From positions 473,591,037 to 473,655,036 of the forward strand of contig NC_057800.1 of assembly GCF_018294505.1 (NCBI RefSeq): a stretch of DNA of 64,000 nt, in the 5' to 3' direction. Made by a program: the position numbers and the translations under genes. Source of the stretch: Triticum aestivum. Taxonomy: Eukaryota > Streptophyta > Magnoliopsida > Poales > Poaceae. Shown here piece by piece: positions 1 through 11,679 of this stretch (positions within the stretch are counted from its first letter, which is position 1; the number at the start of each line of letters is the position of its first letter). Under the pieces are notes generated by a model. That model was not told where the DNA came from. It worked only from the letters and a program-made list of their open reading frames with translations, and searched no databases.

Positions 1-1
1 C

Positions 2-609
2 CTTAACAGGAACCCTAGGAAAGAGGGTATTGCCTTCGAGAGGAAACTCAATGCTGAGCAGTATCCCAAAACCTCATTGGTCGCTGCAAAGGGACCTCCC
101 GTAGATCCATCCAATTTATCTGGCTTTGCATGTGAATCTTCATATTCTTTTGATGAGTCATTTGACTCCAACTATAAACTGTTCAAAAATCAGAATGGTG
201 AATTACTTGCTAGATATGTTGGCACTAACTGCAGGAATGGCCCCCTATGAAGAAAATTTGGGTTCCCAAAAGGTGCCTTGAAAGTCTTCAGGTGAATGTT
301 ATCATGACACCACCTGTGAAGAATAGGAACCCCAGATCAAATTCTTCATATGGACAAAAGTCTTCATATGGATCCAAGTCCTCACATGGACCAAATTCCT
401 CATATGGATCAAAATCCTCATATGAACATCATCGTGCTAATACTTCTGTTTCACAGGGAAATCCTAAAGGCTATGAATATGTGCATTATTCTTCAAATCA
501 TTATGTTCATAAGTCCTCGAAGAATTTCTTTGCTTATTCATATGCTTACTCTAACCCCTCTTCTGTGAAACGAAGTGGACTGGCTTCTCTTATGGAGCTC
601 GCAAAATGA
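2..609 (+). pseudogene. Copia gag C-terminal part, frameshifted
   Basis: A frame open from base 2 ends in TGA at 248-250, and the same protein appears to continue in another frame from 247 to 609, so a small indel near 240-247 has split the gene. The second half is rich in Ser, Tyr, Gly and Lys because of a five-unit 18-bp tandem repeat (343-432). The tryptophan-containing stretch KIWVPK near 253 is typical of the gag-protease spacer in SIRE-type elements. No zinc knuckle is visible; it would lie upstream of the window. Bases 610-889 are a degraded spacer leading to the protease, with no frame I can follow. Confidence 0.6.
343..432 (+). repeat. 18-bp tandem repeat, five units
   Basis: Five consecutive 18-bp units start TCTTCATATGG or TCCTCATATGG. 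In the gag frame they encode a repeated six-residue unit of the form S-S-Y/H-G-x-K/N. Units differ by a few bases each, and the last one (415-432) is the most diverged. Confidence 0.85.
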
Positions 610-889
610 TGAACTCTTTGCCACCCCTCCAAATGTGGGTGGTGAAGAAAAAGAACTAATATCTTATGCAGGGTCAGGTCTCCAAATGAACTTAAATGTA
701 TGATGAATTTGCTGGAGACCTGAATATGCTTGAAAGGACGCAAGCTAATCATGAAGAAATGAATTTTCATTTCTCACATCCTCATACTGGTATATCTATT
801 GTACTACTTGATGAAATTCAAGTCTGATGAATTTGATGTCATATTCTTCACTGATGAAGTATATGAGTTCGTAAGATGCACTAATTCAT

Positions 890-2572
890 CTGCAGGATGA
901 TCAACCCAAAGCTACCGAGTGGGTCCTCGATAGTGGATGTACAAATCACATGACTGGTGATAGGAAATTATTGATGGATACAACTTTATATCCATCACAT
1001 CTGAAGCATATCGCCTACGCTGACAAAGGAAAAAGCAAGGTATTGGGTCTAGGTAGGGTTGCGATCTCAAAGGATCGACACATGGACAATGTCATGCTTG
1101 TCGAGTCCTTAGGATTCAACCTCATGTCTATCTCAATGCTTTGTGATCTTGATATGGTTGTTGTCCTTGCCAAGTATCGTTGTGTTGTGACCATGGAAAC
1201 TGATCATTCCAAAGTCTTCGAAGGCTTTAGGAGAGGAGACGTGTATATTGTTGATTTGTCTACAAGACCACAACCTACCACATGTCTACTTGCAAAAGCT
1301 TTAGAAGGCTGGTTATGGCATCGACGACTAGGTCATGTAGGCATAAGGAACTTGCACACACTCGCGAAGAAGAAGCATGCCATTGGCATCGAGGGTGTCA
1401 AATTCCTCAAGGATCACCTATGTGGATCTTGTGAAGCTAGAAAGATGACAAAGGCCAAGCATCCCTCAAAGACTATCATGACTACCACTCGTCCATTTGA
1501 ATTGCTTCACATGGATCTCTTCGGCCCTACTCATTATGCCACATTCACTAATGCTACATCTTTATATGGCTTTGTTATTGTTGATGACTATTCTCGTTAC
1601 ACATGGGTGCATATCATCACTTACAAAACTGAAGTGCAGGAAGTCTTCAAACGATTTTCCTCGAGGGCTTCAACAAACTTCAATGTGAAGATCAAGCACA
1701 TTAGAAGTGACAATGGGACCGAGTTCAAGAATACTGGTCTTGATGACTATCTTGATAAACTTGGTATTACTCACAAGTTATTTGCTCCTTATACTCCTCG
1801 GCAAAATTGCGTCGTGGAGCGCAAGAATAGGACTCTTGTTGAGATGGCCCACACTATGCTTGATGAATACAAGACACCTCCTCGCTTCTGGCGTGAGGCA
1901 ATTGATACTGTGTGCCACATCATCAACAGGGTATATCTTCACAAATTCTTCAAAAAGGCCTCATATGAACGCCTCACTGACAACAAACCCAATGTGAGTT
2001 ATTTCGAAGTCTTCAGTGCTAAATGTTGGATTAGAGGTCCTCAAAACAATTCTAAATGTGCACCGAAAGCATATGAAGGTTTTATGCTTGGTTACGGAAA
2101 TGACTCGCACACCTACAAAGTCTTCAACACCGTTCATCACAAGGTTGTTGAAATTGTAGATGTGCGGTTCGATGAAACTAACGGCTCGCAAAGAGAGCAC
2201 CTTCCTCCTGTGCTAGATGAAATGTCACCTGAGGAATCCATTAAGTTCAAGGCTACTGAGGATGTCATTCCTACCGAAGAATCTGCTGAAGAAGTCATTC
2301 TGGTTCGTGAAGAACATCATGTTGGTGCACCTGAGGAAAATGGCTCTGAAGAAAATACTGATCCCAATCAACGTCGTCAACCTGCTCATCCTTGCGTCGC
2401 AAATGAAGTGCAAATTGAGAAAATCATTGACAACATCAAAACACCAGGTCCTCTCACACGCTCAAAGACTTCACATTTGTCTAAATTTTGTGGTCACTTT
2501 GATTTTGTCTCTATCATAGAGCCCACCAAAGTAGATGAGGCATTTCTGGAGCCTGAGTGGATTCAAGCGATG
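890..2572 (+). pseudogene. Copia pol fragment: protease motif, integrase, start of RT
   Basis: A long open frame carries the Copia protease motif LDSGCTNHM (catalytic Asp at 929). It continues with the integrase zinc-binding region (LWHRRLGH around 1310-1335, then CGSC around 1430), and the integrase core with Asp in HMDLFGP, Asp in RSDNGTEF and Glu in VVERKNRT, the DDE triad. After the core come the chromodomain-less linker and an acidic spacer. The frame ends in EPEWIQAM, the wording just before the RT palm, followed by a TGA formed at the junction with the LTR of element A. Protease, integrase and linker are uninterrupted for about 540 codons, but RT and RNase H are missing, so the gene is dead. 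ATG 950 is simply the first Met; the protease motif lies upstream of it in the same frame. Confidence 0.85.
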
Positions 2573-4081
2573 TGATGACCCAAAAGTATAGGGGATCAAT
2601 TGTATCTCTTTTGGATTAGTACGAGTGTCGAACCCAACGAGGAGCAGAAGGAAATGACAAGTGGTTTTCAACAAGGTAATGTCTGCAAGTGCTGAAATTG
2701 TAAGTAGCAGAGTAGTTTGGTAGCAAGATAATTTGTAACGAGCAATTAACGATAGTAGCAATAAAAGTGCAGCAAGGTAGCCCAGTCCTTTTGAGGCAAA
2801 GTACATGCCAAAACGATCTCTTATGATAAGCAAAGCATTCTTGAGGGTACACGGGATTTCCATCTTGTAACTTTCATCATGCTGGTTTAATTCGTGTTCG
2901 GTACTTTGATAATTTGATATGTGGGTGGACTGGTGCTTAGGTGATGTTCTTACTTGAACAAACCTCCTACTTATGATTAACTCTCCCGCAAGCATCCGCA
3001 ACTACGAGAAAAGTATTAATAATAAATTCTAACCATAGCATTAAACTTTTGGATCCAATCACTCCCTTACGGAATAGCGCATAAACTGGGGTTTAAGTTT
3101 CTGTCACTCTCGCAATCCATCATCTAATTGCTACTCCACAATGCATTCTCTTAGGCCCAAATATGGAGAAGTGTCATGTAGTCGGCGTTCACATGACACC
3201 ACTAAGGGAATCACAACATACATACTATCAAAATATCAAACACATATCAAGTTCACATGATTACTTGCTTCTGCCGTGACCTCAAGAACAAAAGTAACTA
3301 CTCACAAATGATAACCATGATCAAGATCAGAGGGGTATTAAATAGCATATTGGATCTGAACATATAATCTTCCACCAAATAAACCATATAGTAATCAACT
3401 ACAAGATGTAATCAACACTACTAGTCACCCACAAGCACCAATCAATAGTTCCGGTAACAAGATTGAACACAAGAGATGAAATAGGGTTTGAGATGAGATG
3501 GTGCTGTTGAAGATGTTGATGGAGTTGCCCTCCCCAAGATGGGAGAGTTGTTGGTGATGGTGATGACGATGATTTCCCACTCCGGGAGGGAAGTTCCCCC
3601 GGCGGAATCGCTCCGCCGGAGGGCAAAAGTGCTCCTTCCCAAGTTCCGCCTCGAGACAGCGGCGCTCCATCCTGAAAGTCCTCTCCTCATTTTTTAGGTC
3701 AAAATGACCTGCATACCAGAAGATGGGCACCGGAGGTGGGCCTGGGTGAGCACAACCCACTAGGGCGCGCCTGGGCTCCCTACCACGCCCAGGTGGGTTG
3801 TTCCCACCTAGCGGGCCCCCTCTGGTAGTTATTTGCTCCAATATTCATCATATATTTGATAAAAAATCTCGATGAAGTTTCAGCTTGTTTAGAGTTGTGC
3901 AGAATAGGTGGCGTGACCTAGCTTTTCCAGATCCAGATTTCCAGCTTCCGGAATTCTCCCTCTTTGTGTGTACCTTCTAAATTATGAGAGAAAAGGCATT
4001 AGAATTACTCCAAAAAGCATTATTATGCATAAAAACATCATAAATAACAGTAAGGAAACATGATGCAGAATGGACGTATCA
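2573..4081 (-). repeat. 3' LTR of element A (1509 bp)
   Basis: Read on the minus strand it runs from TGATACGTCCATT (at 4081) to TATACTTTTGGGTCATCA (at 2573), so it has the TG...CA ends of an LTR. The 13 bases next to it at 4082-4094 are, on the minus strand, a purine-rich CTTGGAGGAGT tract fitting the polypurine tract, which makes this the 3' LTR. The five bases on the copia side are CGATG; the matching copy is not in the window. Short ORFs in it (for example around 3425-3841) are LTR sequence and not genes. Confidence 0.85.
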
Positions 4082-5085
4082 ACTCCTCCAAGCTTAGACC
4101 TCGCTTGTCCTCAAGCGAAAAACCGAAATCGAAGAACTTGTCCACATGCTTAGAGAGAGAGAGAGAGAGGTGTCGATAAAAACAAAATACAGACATAGAA
4201 GCATCATGTTCATTATTATAAAAACAACAAACTTAAACATAGGACTCTTATCGTAAAGCTCTTATCATAGACTTCTCATGAATAAGTGACAATTCATCAC
4301 ACTATTGAAATATAAAGCAAAAACTCTATTAAAAACCAACAAACTATGTTCTCAGTCAACTTTGCAACTACGATTCATCATCTTTTCAGGAAGGGTCACG
4401 TATTGGAGCCTTTAGGCAAGTCCATATACTCAACCATCATATAGTCTTCTATGATTGCCAACACTCACCACGTACACATGAGAAAAACGTTTCAACCAGA
4501 TGCATAGAAAGATAGGGGCTTATAGTTTCACCTCCCAACGTATTCACCTCAAGGGTGATGCCAACAATAATAACTCATGCTATCTGTATTCAACTAGACA
4601 TATGTGCCTAGATCTTTCCTCACCACATGATGCTTGCCAAAGGAGAAAAAATAAAAAGGAATAGAAGGAAAACTTTGACTCTTTGCATAAAAGGAAATAC
4701 ATAAAAGTAAAAGATAGGCCCTTCGCATAGGGAAGCAGAGGTTGCCATGCGCTTATTTGTTTTTATTCTCAACCCCTAGTGCAAAAGAACGTCACGTTGC
4801 ATTGCCCCTTGTGATAGCGACCTTTATTATGCAGTTTGTCACTTTTATTCTTCACCATCACAAGTTCATACAATGCTCAATTTTCTATTACACTAAATGA
4901 TCTTACACTTTTAGAAGCAATTTTTATTGCCTTTTTGCACCGATGACAACTTACTTGAGGGAGTTTTCTCAATCCCTATGTAGGTATGGTGGACTCCTGA
5001 AAATAAGATTTGGGTTTAAGGGCTTTTGGATGCACAAGTAGTATCTCTACTTAGTGCGGAATTTTTGGTTAGCAAAGGTAGGGGC
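4082..5085 (-). other. Element A non-coding 3' internal region
   Basis: AT-rich sequence without a convincing reading frame, lying between the 3' LTR of A and the insertion of B. It begins (minus-strand sense) with a polypurine tract and the sentence AAGCTTGGAGGAG, found before many Athila-type 3' LTRs. It includes a short GA repeat at 4155-4169. Sequence of the same kind resumes at 12670. Confidence 0.7.
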
Positions 5086-6048
5086 TGTCGGATTTCGGGT
5101 TCCGGCAGACCCTTGAGGTTCGAACACTGGGGTGCGCATGGAGATTTCGCCTCCTACCTACCTGCACCCCTCCGCCTTGCTAGGATCTAAACTATGGAAA
5201 GAACAACACAAGAGACGCAGGGTTTATACTGGTTCGGGCCACCGTTGTGGTGTAATACCCTACTCCAGTGTGTGGTGTGGTGGATTGCCTCTTGGGCTGA
5301 TGATGATGAACAATACAAGGAGGAACAGCCTCGCAAGGGTCTGTTCTTGGCTGGGGCGGTGAACTACTGGGAGGAGCTCAGTCACCTTTCTCTCTCTCTC
5401 TCTCTCTCTGTCTGATCTTCTCTATCCTTCGATCCCTCCAGCTCGCTCCTTTCCTCTCTGCCCCCTTTGCTCTGTGGGTGGCTGGTCCTATTTATAGAGG
5501 CCCTGGTCCTCTTCCCGAATATCGAGCTGGAATGGAGCCTACAATGGCGGGCTAATTTGAAGGGGGACAGCTAGTACTAGCTACCCTGACAAAAGTAGTC
5601 TTCGCCTGCGCAAAGCTTTGGTGATGACGCCGTCTTGGGCTCCACGGTGACCTCCATCTCGTAGTCCTCCTGGTCTTGGTCTCGTTGCACCGAAATGGCA
5701 ACCTTTGCCTTATGCCTCGGTACTCCGCGGCTGCGCTTGCCCCCTTTGCACCAAAGAGGAAGGGAGGACACTGCGCGGGCTGGCACCTGCCTGGCGCCCC
5801 CAGTCGTCATGGCTTGCGTCATGGGCACCTCGTGAGGTACCCCGCCTTGATCTCTCCACCTCCTCTTGAGCGAGCCTGACAAGGCCGCGCCTGAGGAAGC
5901 TCCGCGTTGTCCACCCCGTGAGGCTTGGCCCCTCGCGAGGGTCTTGTGTTTGTGTTGGTGAAGATGGGCCTTGCTGGGCCCCCCTTTGAGCCACGCTGCA
6001 GGCCGCAGGCAGGCAAGTCTGGGGACCCCCGTTCCCAGAACACCGACA
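5086..6048 (-). repeat. 3' LTR of element B (963 bp)
   Basis: Direct copy of 11700-12664 with TG...CA ends on the plus strand (TGTCGGATTTCGG to CACCGACA). A TC microsatellite at 5389-5409 is shorter than in the partner LTR. On the minus strand a TATAAATA box lies at 5496-5489. In about the first 290 bases I count roughly 11 differences from the other LTR by eye, so the insertion is not recent. Confidence 0.95.
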
Positions 6049-6370
6049 GTAGCCCCCGGGCCCAAGGCGCGCCCGGACTTGGCTGTGCAGGGAGGCGGAA
6101 GGGCAAGAGCGAAGCGCCGCGGGCCCTAACAGCCCGCGGCCTTGGGCGCCGCGTGGCGGTTGATTGGACGTGGGCGTCTCCACTTCCCCATGGCACTTCG
6201 GCAACTGCACGGATTGGACACGTCCCACATGCAAAGTGGGTCATGATTAGCTGCAATCATGGAGGCAGGCGGTTGGCCTTCGCCGGCCATAAGTACGAAA
6301 CAACACGCGCCCTTCCAGTCCATCCCTCCTTGCTTCTCCTTCTTCCCAATCCTTGCTCCGTCTTGCTGTG
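6049..6370. promoter_or_regulatory. Leader and probable promoter region of the antisense ORF in B
   Basis: GC-rich spacer between the 3' LTR of B and the antisense ORF. The part from about 6118 aligns with the left end of fragment F (44896 onward), sharing GCGTGGCGGTTGATT-like wording. At 6288-6296 the bases CATAAGTA sit where F has a clean TATAAAT (45069-45075), about 80-100 bp upstream of the ATG. In B the box is weaker. Promoter activity is inferred. Confidence 0.45.
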
Positions 6371-7186
6371 ATGGCTCCGATCCACCGGTTCTTGACAGCA
6401 GAGAAGGGAAAAGTTCCCCGAGAGGAACCAGACCCACTCCCGCCGAAGAAACAGCTCGCCCCCCGTGGCCCGAACGAGGGGGCCCTTCAGGTGGTGCCGA
6501 GGCCTTGGTGCGAGTGGGTGCCGTCGGGGTTCCCACTGCCATTGTACGCCCACGTCGAGGGCCCCGAAGGAGCTGATGCTGACTACCATGGTCGGCGCCG
6601 CCGTCGGCGCCGATGGGTCACGAAGGTGTGGGTCGTCCCCCCTGGGGTCCACACCGAGGGCTCCTCCCGAGAGTTCGTGCTTCACGTCGCCATTCCTCTT
6701 CAGTCTTGGATCCGCCTTCCTCCCTTCTTTGCCTCCATCATCCCGCAGGGGGAGCCCCTAGAGCTCTGGCTGCAGCACGCCGGCTGCAGCACCCTCGCGA
6801 CCGAGGCAAAGGTCACGGTCATTGCCCCTGGCGAGGTCTTCATGACTCGGGGCTGGAGAGAGATCGCCCGAGTTTGCAGGGTAAGGGGCTTCTTCGCGGT
6901 CCAGTTGGATTACGAGGGTGCTTCGGTGATGCTCTTCAAGGTCTTCGATGTGAGCGGGCTCCGACTGGAGTGCTGCCCCGGGGAAGGTGGCCAGGACCCT
7001 GCCGTGACGAGGACTGGGCCCGCCAACCGCTCCCTTGGCGGCTCCTCAGGCGGTGGAGGCGTCGGGGGTTCCAGCGACTCTGGCGAGCTCTTCGCGACTC
7101 CAGAGACGAGCGACGATAGCTACGAGCCCCCGAGCCGGTGCCGCTCCTGGAGCAGGGCGGGCTCGTCAGGCCGCCGCCGACTCTGA
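6371..7186 (+). CDS. Antisense ORF of element B, B3-like DNA-binding protein
   Basis: An uninterrupted 271-codon ORF runs opposite to gag-pol between pol and the 3' LTR. ATG 6371 (MAPIHRF) was chosen because the related copy in F starts at the matching place (MAPTKRF, 45167). Residues about 100-200 follow the layout of a plant B3 domain: a hydrophobic strand (REFVLHVAIPL), LPPFFASIIP, a basic/aromatic middle, then MTRGWREIARVCRV and an FKVFDVSG-type ending. The N-terminus is Lys/Pro-rich, and the C-terminal 70 residues are Gly/Ser-rich with Ser/Arg. B3 domains bind DNA through a pseudo-barrel, so a DNA-binding role is possible, but I infer it only from the pattern. It is intact although the sense gag-pol of the same element has three stops. 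Codon use is strongly GC-biased. Alternative: an unrelated transposon ORF with chance similarity. Confidence 0.55.
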   Translation: MAPIHRFLTAEKGKVPREEPDPLPPKKQLAPRGPNEGALQVVPRPWCEWVPSGFPLPLYAHVEGPEGADADYHGRRRRRRRWVTKVWVVPPGVHTEGSSREFVLHVAIPLQSWIRLPPFFASIIPQGEPLELWLQHAGCSTLATEAKVTVIAPGEVFMTRGWREIARVCRVRGFFAVQLDYEGASVMLFKVFDVSGLRLECCPGEGGQDPAVTRTGPANRSLGGSSGGGGVGGSSDSGELFATPETSDDSYEPPSRCRSWSRAGSSGRRRL

Positions 7187-8568
7187 TCTGGATGGGGTTG
7201 GCGTCGGTGCTTGACGGCCCACTGTTGATGATGGCGTCTTTTGTAGGGTCATGCGTAGTTTGTGTCCCTTTAGGATCTGTTCCCTGCGAGGAATCAAAAG
7301 CGCGTCCCGTGGGGGCTTGTAAGGTGCCTGTGATCCTGTTTGTTAATATAACCCTTGTCGTAGAATTGCACGAGTTGCTCATTCCGCCTCAGCTCAGTCC
7401 TCCCTTTCGAACCTCACGAGGGCTTGGTGCTCTGCGCCGACAGGTCCCAGTCCCAAGGCGGCTTCAGCCGTCGCTGGTATGCCAGGTCGCGATGCCGTGG
7501 TCAAGGCCAGGAGGTGAGCAACCTGGAGTCTGGTAAGAGCTCCTGAGTCGCGATGCTCAGGAGGTCCCCTTTGGCGCCCAAGCAGCCGCCGTTTGGTGAG
7601 AAAGGAGAGCGGCGTCGCTAACACGGGATAGCATTAGGTGCGGGGATGGTGCCACGGCAGCTGGCGCTTCCGGATGATGACTTATCTCGAGGATCAGGGG
7701 CCGCTCTCTGGTGTGTCGCCGGGTCTGCGCATCGGCAGGCGCGAGGTTGCTTGGCGAGGTCCTCGTGTGTCTCTCCCCTCTCGCCTTTGCTCCCCTTTCT
7801 GCTCTACGTCCTCGGGTCCCGGCCCTCGAGCGAGTCTCAGCCGTCGCTGGTATGCCAGGTCGCGATGCCGTGGTCAAGGCCAGAGGGTGGGGGCTGGAGA
7901 GCCAGTAGGAGCCCTAAGTCGCGATGCTCAGGCACCCCCCTTTAACGTGCAAGCGGTTCGCGCGGACGAGAGCGCAGGTGACACCGCGAGGGCCTTGCCT
8001 GACGCAGCCCCTTGCGGGAGGCCCTGCAGGTCCATCATAGAAAAAACAAGGGGTTGCCATGACAATTGACAGTCAGCCGTTGGTTGCTTCCGAGGGGTAG
8101 TGAGGCACTGAAGGCTTGACGAGGTGACGCTATGCGGGGCTGCCGCGGCCAGAGCTCAGCCATCCAGGTTTGTCGGCGTTGTAGGGACGGACCCATGCGC
8201 AAGCGTCGTGCCATTTGGGAGCAGCTCCGTTAGTTGGTGTCAGCTGAGCAGGCAACTAGGTAAAACACATTAGCCGCGAAGGAGTGGATTCGTTCAAATA
8301 GATGCTGGGAATGCGGACATCACTGGGTCAGGCCCGAGCGACTTGGGGGATCATGCAGCCCGAGGGGCGCCCCCAACAAGGTAAGATAACAACATGGAAT
8401 AAAAAGGGATACACGCCGCAGGGACGGACCCACGCGGCCTGGGAATAATGCAGCCCTGGGGGGGGGGGCGCTCCCAGCTGGAAATAAAACTCGAAAGATG
8501 TCACCTGATGATGTTGAGGACGAAGGAGCGTTGATGTAGCAGGCTCGGTGGGCTGCGGGAGCCGATCC
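7187..8568. other. Element B non-coding region with internal repeats
   Basis: GC-rich stretch between the antisense ORF and the RT remnant, where integrase and RNase H would be expected. No retroviral enzyme motif is readable in any frame. It contains a duplicated block (7464-7510 and 7837-7883) and a second pair around GGGACGGACCCA (about 8188 and 8422), each followed by similar GCAGCCC sequence. It looks like repeat-expanded spacer that replaced the 3' half of pol. Confidence 0.6.
7464..7883 (+). repeat. 47-bp exact direct repeat (7464-7510 and 7837-7883)
   Basis: Both copies read from TCAGCCGTCGCTGG to GGTCAAGGCCAG without a difference. Weaker similarity continues beyond them, including TCGCGATGCTCAGG at about 7548 and 7919, giving repeat units of roughly 110 bp that start 373 bp apart. 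Confidence 0.85.
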
Positions 8569-11460
8569 TCACGAGCCCCCAGGCCCAGGGGCCTCGGGAG
8601 GTTCCGGAGGCACTGGCGGCTCCTCACGGGCCATCTCCATCCCTGCCAGGGCTGCGGAACGCCCTGCCTCTCGTGCCTCCGTGATGCCCCTCATGAGGCG
8701 CTGGTACGTGTCAGCCGCGTTCGGCAAGCCGTAAGGCATGCGAACGTAGCTGTGGGGTGGGCCTCCGCAGCGCCCCACTCGCGAGGGCCAGAGGCGCTCC
8801 AGAGAGGCGACTCGGTTGAGCCCTGGTATGTCGATGCAGACGCGCAGCCCACCATCCTCGCCTGGATGGGGAGCCACTGCTGGTAGGCGGCGGCCGCCTT
8901 TCATGACTCTTGACTCCTGTAGCTCCTGAATGGCCTTGCTGACGAACTCCTGAGGGTCTGGGTCTCCTTGCCTTGCTCCTTCTTGAGGGAAACGTGCTTC
9001 GAAACACGCCTCCATGTGGTGCCCAAGCGCCTCCCTCGTGACCCTAGCTAGGTCGGTGGCCCTCCAGGGGAGAGCCCCCGAGCCCTGCCTGAGGAGGGCG
9101 CCGGGCGCGCTTTCCTATGCGATGGAAGGAGGTTCCCCCTGGGCAGGCGCGGGCCCAGAGGGGCCTGCCTCCTGAGTGGTCGGGCCGGACGATGTCTTCT
9201 TCTTCTTAGGGGCGGTCTCGGGAGGCCTCCTGCTTCCACGATCCGGGTCTTCCAGTGACGCGGCCTGAAAGGCTCGTTCCAGGGAACACACCGCGTCCTT
9301 CTCTTCACAGGGCACCGTGATGACTCCGCCGCTTCCTGGCATCTTGAGGACGTTGTAGCCGTGGTGAGTTACGGCCATGAACTTGGCCAGCGCTGGGTAC
9401 CCAAGGATGGCGTTGTACGGCAGGCGAATGTGAGCGACGTCGAAGTCGATGAGCTCGGTGCGGTAGTTGTCGCGTGCCCCGAAGGTGACAGGGAGGCGGA
9501 CCTGCCCAATCGGGACCGTGGAGCCGTCGGTGATACCGGAGAAAGGCTTGGTTGGCTGAAGCTGGCTGTAGGGCACTTGGAGGTTGTTGAATGTTTCCAC
9601 GGACAGGACGTTGAGCCCTGCCCCGCCATCGATGAGGGTCTTGGTGACCACCATGTTGCTGATGATTGGGGAACAAAGCATCGGGAGGACTCCGGCTGTA
9701 GCCGCACACTTGAGCTGATCTGCTGAGCTGAACGTGATGGCGCACGCCGACCACCTGAGAGGGCGCGTGGCTTCGAGCCTGGGGAGGACTGCGTTCACTT
9801 CGCGGGCGAACTGCTTGAAGATGCGCTGAGAGGCTGGGGCTTGTGCCCCGCCCAGGATGCAGGCGATCGCGCGCGGCTCCTGGAAGCCCCCAGCCCCCTC
9901 GTCCTGGTGGCGGTCCTCGTTTCTCCTTGGCTGCGGCGGCAGTGGTGGGAGGCCTGCGTTGCCTTGCGGGCGATCCTCGCGAGGCTGATCCCTCCAGTCT
10001 CCCTCGCGAGGCTGATCTCTCCAGCCTCCCTCACGAGACGGGTCTTGCCAGTGATCCTCGCGAGGTTGATCGCGCTACCCTTGGCGCGGGCCACGGTCTT
10101 CCCAGCGTCCTGCGTTCCTTCCTCCTCCTCGGCCGTAGCCCCGGTCACTGCGGTCAGGGCGACGGCCGATCCTTCCTTCTCGCACAGCTCGGAGCTCTTG
10201 ACATTCGTTGGTGTTGTGGGTGTGGAGGTCATGGTACACGCAGTACCGGCCGCCCTTGGAAGGTTCGGACTGATCTCTTCCCTGCTTGGTGTCTGGTTCT
10301 GCCGTGAGCATGTCAGCCCCCTTGCGCTTCACATCCTTGGCCTTGGGATTCTTCTCTTCTGGGTCTGCGACAGGTAGCTCGAGGAGGGAGAGACGCCCTT
10401 CCTCGGCCCTGGCACACTTGGTTGCCAGGTTGAACAGTTCCAAGGAAGTGCACAGGTCTTCATGCATCGCCAGCTCCTCCTTCATCTTGACGTCGCGCAC
10501 GCCGTCGGAGAAGGCCGAGATGATGGCCTCCTCAGTCACCTTGGGAATCTTGAGGCGCGCGTTGTTGAAGCGCTGGATGTACTTCTGCAGGGTCTCCCCG
10601 GGTTGTTGCTTGATGCGGCGCATGTCGCTCATGGCGGGTGGCCGGTCGCGAGTACCTTGGAAGTTGGCGATGAAGCAGATGCGCATCTCGTCCCAAGAGG
10701 AGATTGTGCCTGGAGCCAGGTTCAGGAGCCAGGTGCGGGCCCCGTCCTTGAGTGCCATGGGGAACCAGTTCGCCATGACCTTCTTGTCTCCGTTGACAGC
10801 TTCGATGCCCAGCTTGTAGAGCTGGTGGAACTCCGCGGGGTCAGCCGTGCCGTCGTAGCGAGGAGGCAAGTCTGGCTTGAACTTGCCGGGCCACGCGACA
10901 TTGCGTAGCTCGGCAGTGAAGGCGCAACAGCCTGTTGTGGCCACGGGAGGCCTTGGATGACGGGGAACTTGGTCTTGCATGTCCCCACGCGCTGCAGCTG
11001 GGAGCAACGCAGGGTCTTGACGCGCGGGAGCAGGAGCATGGTCGCGACGTGGTGGAGCAGGGAGCGCCCGGGCAGCTTCTTGCAGGCGAGGGACTTCTTG
11101 ACAGCTCTGCTCTTGCTGTGCTGGCGCCTAACGGAGCGGGTTCCGTCCAGGGGCCATGCTCCTTGGAGCCATGGCGCCTTCCTGAGGAGGAGGCGACCGG
11201 GGCACCGCCGGAGCTTCATTGCCCGCCCGGGGCGGGGTGCGGTGCGGCGGAACGGATGGCGCAAGAGAGCCCCCTGCGGCGCGGACGAGCTCGGCGACGC
11301 GGTCGAGCCATTCTTCGTAGACGTCGTCGACGGGATGGTAGCGCAGGAGCTCATTCGCCGCGATGAGTGCAGCCCGATCCTCCATGGGCGCGCGGAGCGC
11401 GCGGGATGAAGAACCAGCTGGGGTGAGCGAGGGAGTCGCGGTGTGGCCGTCTTGCCGCAC
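8569..11460 (-). pseudogene. Element B gag-protease-partial RT
   Basis: One minus-strand frame covers gag, protease and a shortened RT, broken by three stops (about 11130-11128, 10077-10075 and 9117-9115). Gag (11460-10075) has the retrotransposon capsid domain, recognisable from PPRYDGTADPAEFHQLYKL through WLLNLAPGTISSW to LQKYIQRFNNA. A cysteine/histidine stretch (YCVYHDLHTHNTNEC) precedes an Arg/Gly-rich and 27-bp-repeat-encoded linker. The protease has LIDGGAGLNVL, with DGG in place of the usual D-S/T-G, as is common in Tat and Athila elements. RT keeps LRVCIDIPGLNR and RMPYGLPNAADTYQRLM but lacks the segment between them and everything after, including the catalytic YxDD. The frame ends in a Pro/Glu/Gly-rich tail. 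The Gag start is uncertain; 11460 is the first Met of the frame. Confidence 0.85.
9973..10074 (-). repeat. 27-bp tandem repeat in the gag-protease linker of B
   Basis: Nearly four units of about 27 bp share TCCTCGCGAGGCTGATC on the plus strand. On the minus strand they encode repeated RDQPREGDW-like residues between the Gag knuckle and protease. The unit at 10027-10053 is the most diverged. Confidence 0.8.
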
Positions 11461-11679
11461 GGACAGATGCTAGGACGATGCTTGCCGCTCGTCCCCCGCC
11501 GGGCCGGTGGCGGCGTTGACGGCAGGTGACGGGGAACGGCGAGGACGCCCGCCGACAGGGGCCGTCTGGGCGACGCGGGAAGCGAGCGCGGCCCGGCGCT
11601 CAGCGCGGGCCCGACGAGCGTCAGACATGGGCGTGATGGTCGGAGGAGAACGGGGTGGTGGAAGATGAATCCTGGCGCA

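Larger units (their letters stand above)
1..2572 (+). mobile_element. Copia (SIRE/Maximus-type) retrotransposon fragment
   Basis: This is the internal part of a Ty1-Copia element, entering from the left edge with no LTR visible. Reading order is gag tail, aspartic protease motif, integrase and the first residues of the reverse transcriptase region. It stops at 2572, where the LTR of element A begins, so it is the oldest layer of the left nest. Assignment to the SIRE/Maximus lineage rests on the protease-integrase wording and the long acidic linker after integrase, and is inference by family resemblance. Confidence 0.85.

Noticed and set aside
2471..3001. 176-codon minus-strand ORF crossing the Copia/LTR border
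   Set aside because: Spans the junction of two unrelated elements, so it cannot be an ancestral gene.
3425..3841. 138-codon minus-strand ORF
   Set aside because: Part of the 3' LTR of A; the related LTR of D does not keep it as a gene.
5577..6256. Several overlapping minus-strand ORFs of 145-174 codons
   Set aside because: They lie mostly in the LTR of B and recur in the partner LTR (12193-12775); no domain and frames differ between copies.
9841..11409. Plus-strand ORFs of 140-180 codons (9841-10377, 10286-10819, 10935-11409)
   Set aside because: Shadows of the GC-rich minus-strand gag-protease frame of B, which has recognisable capsid and protease motifs.
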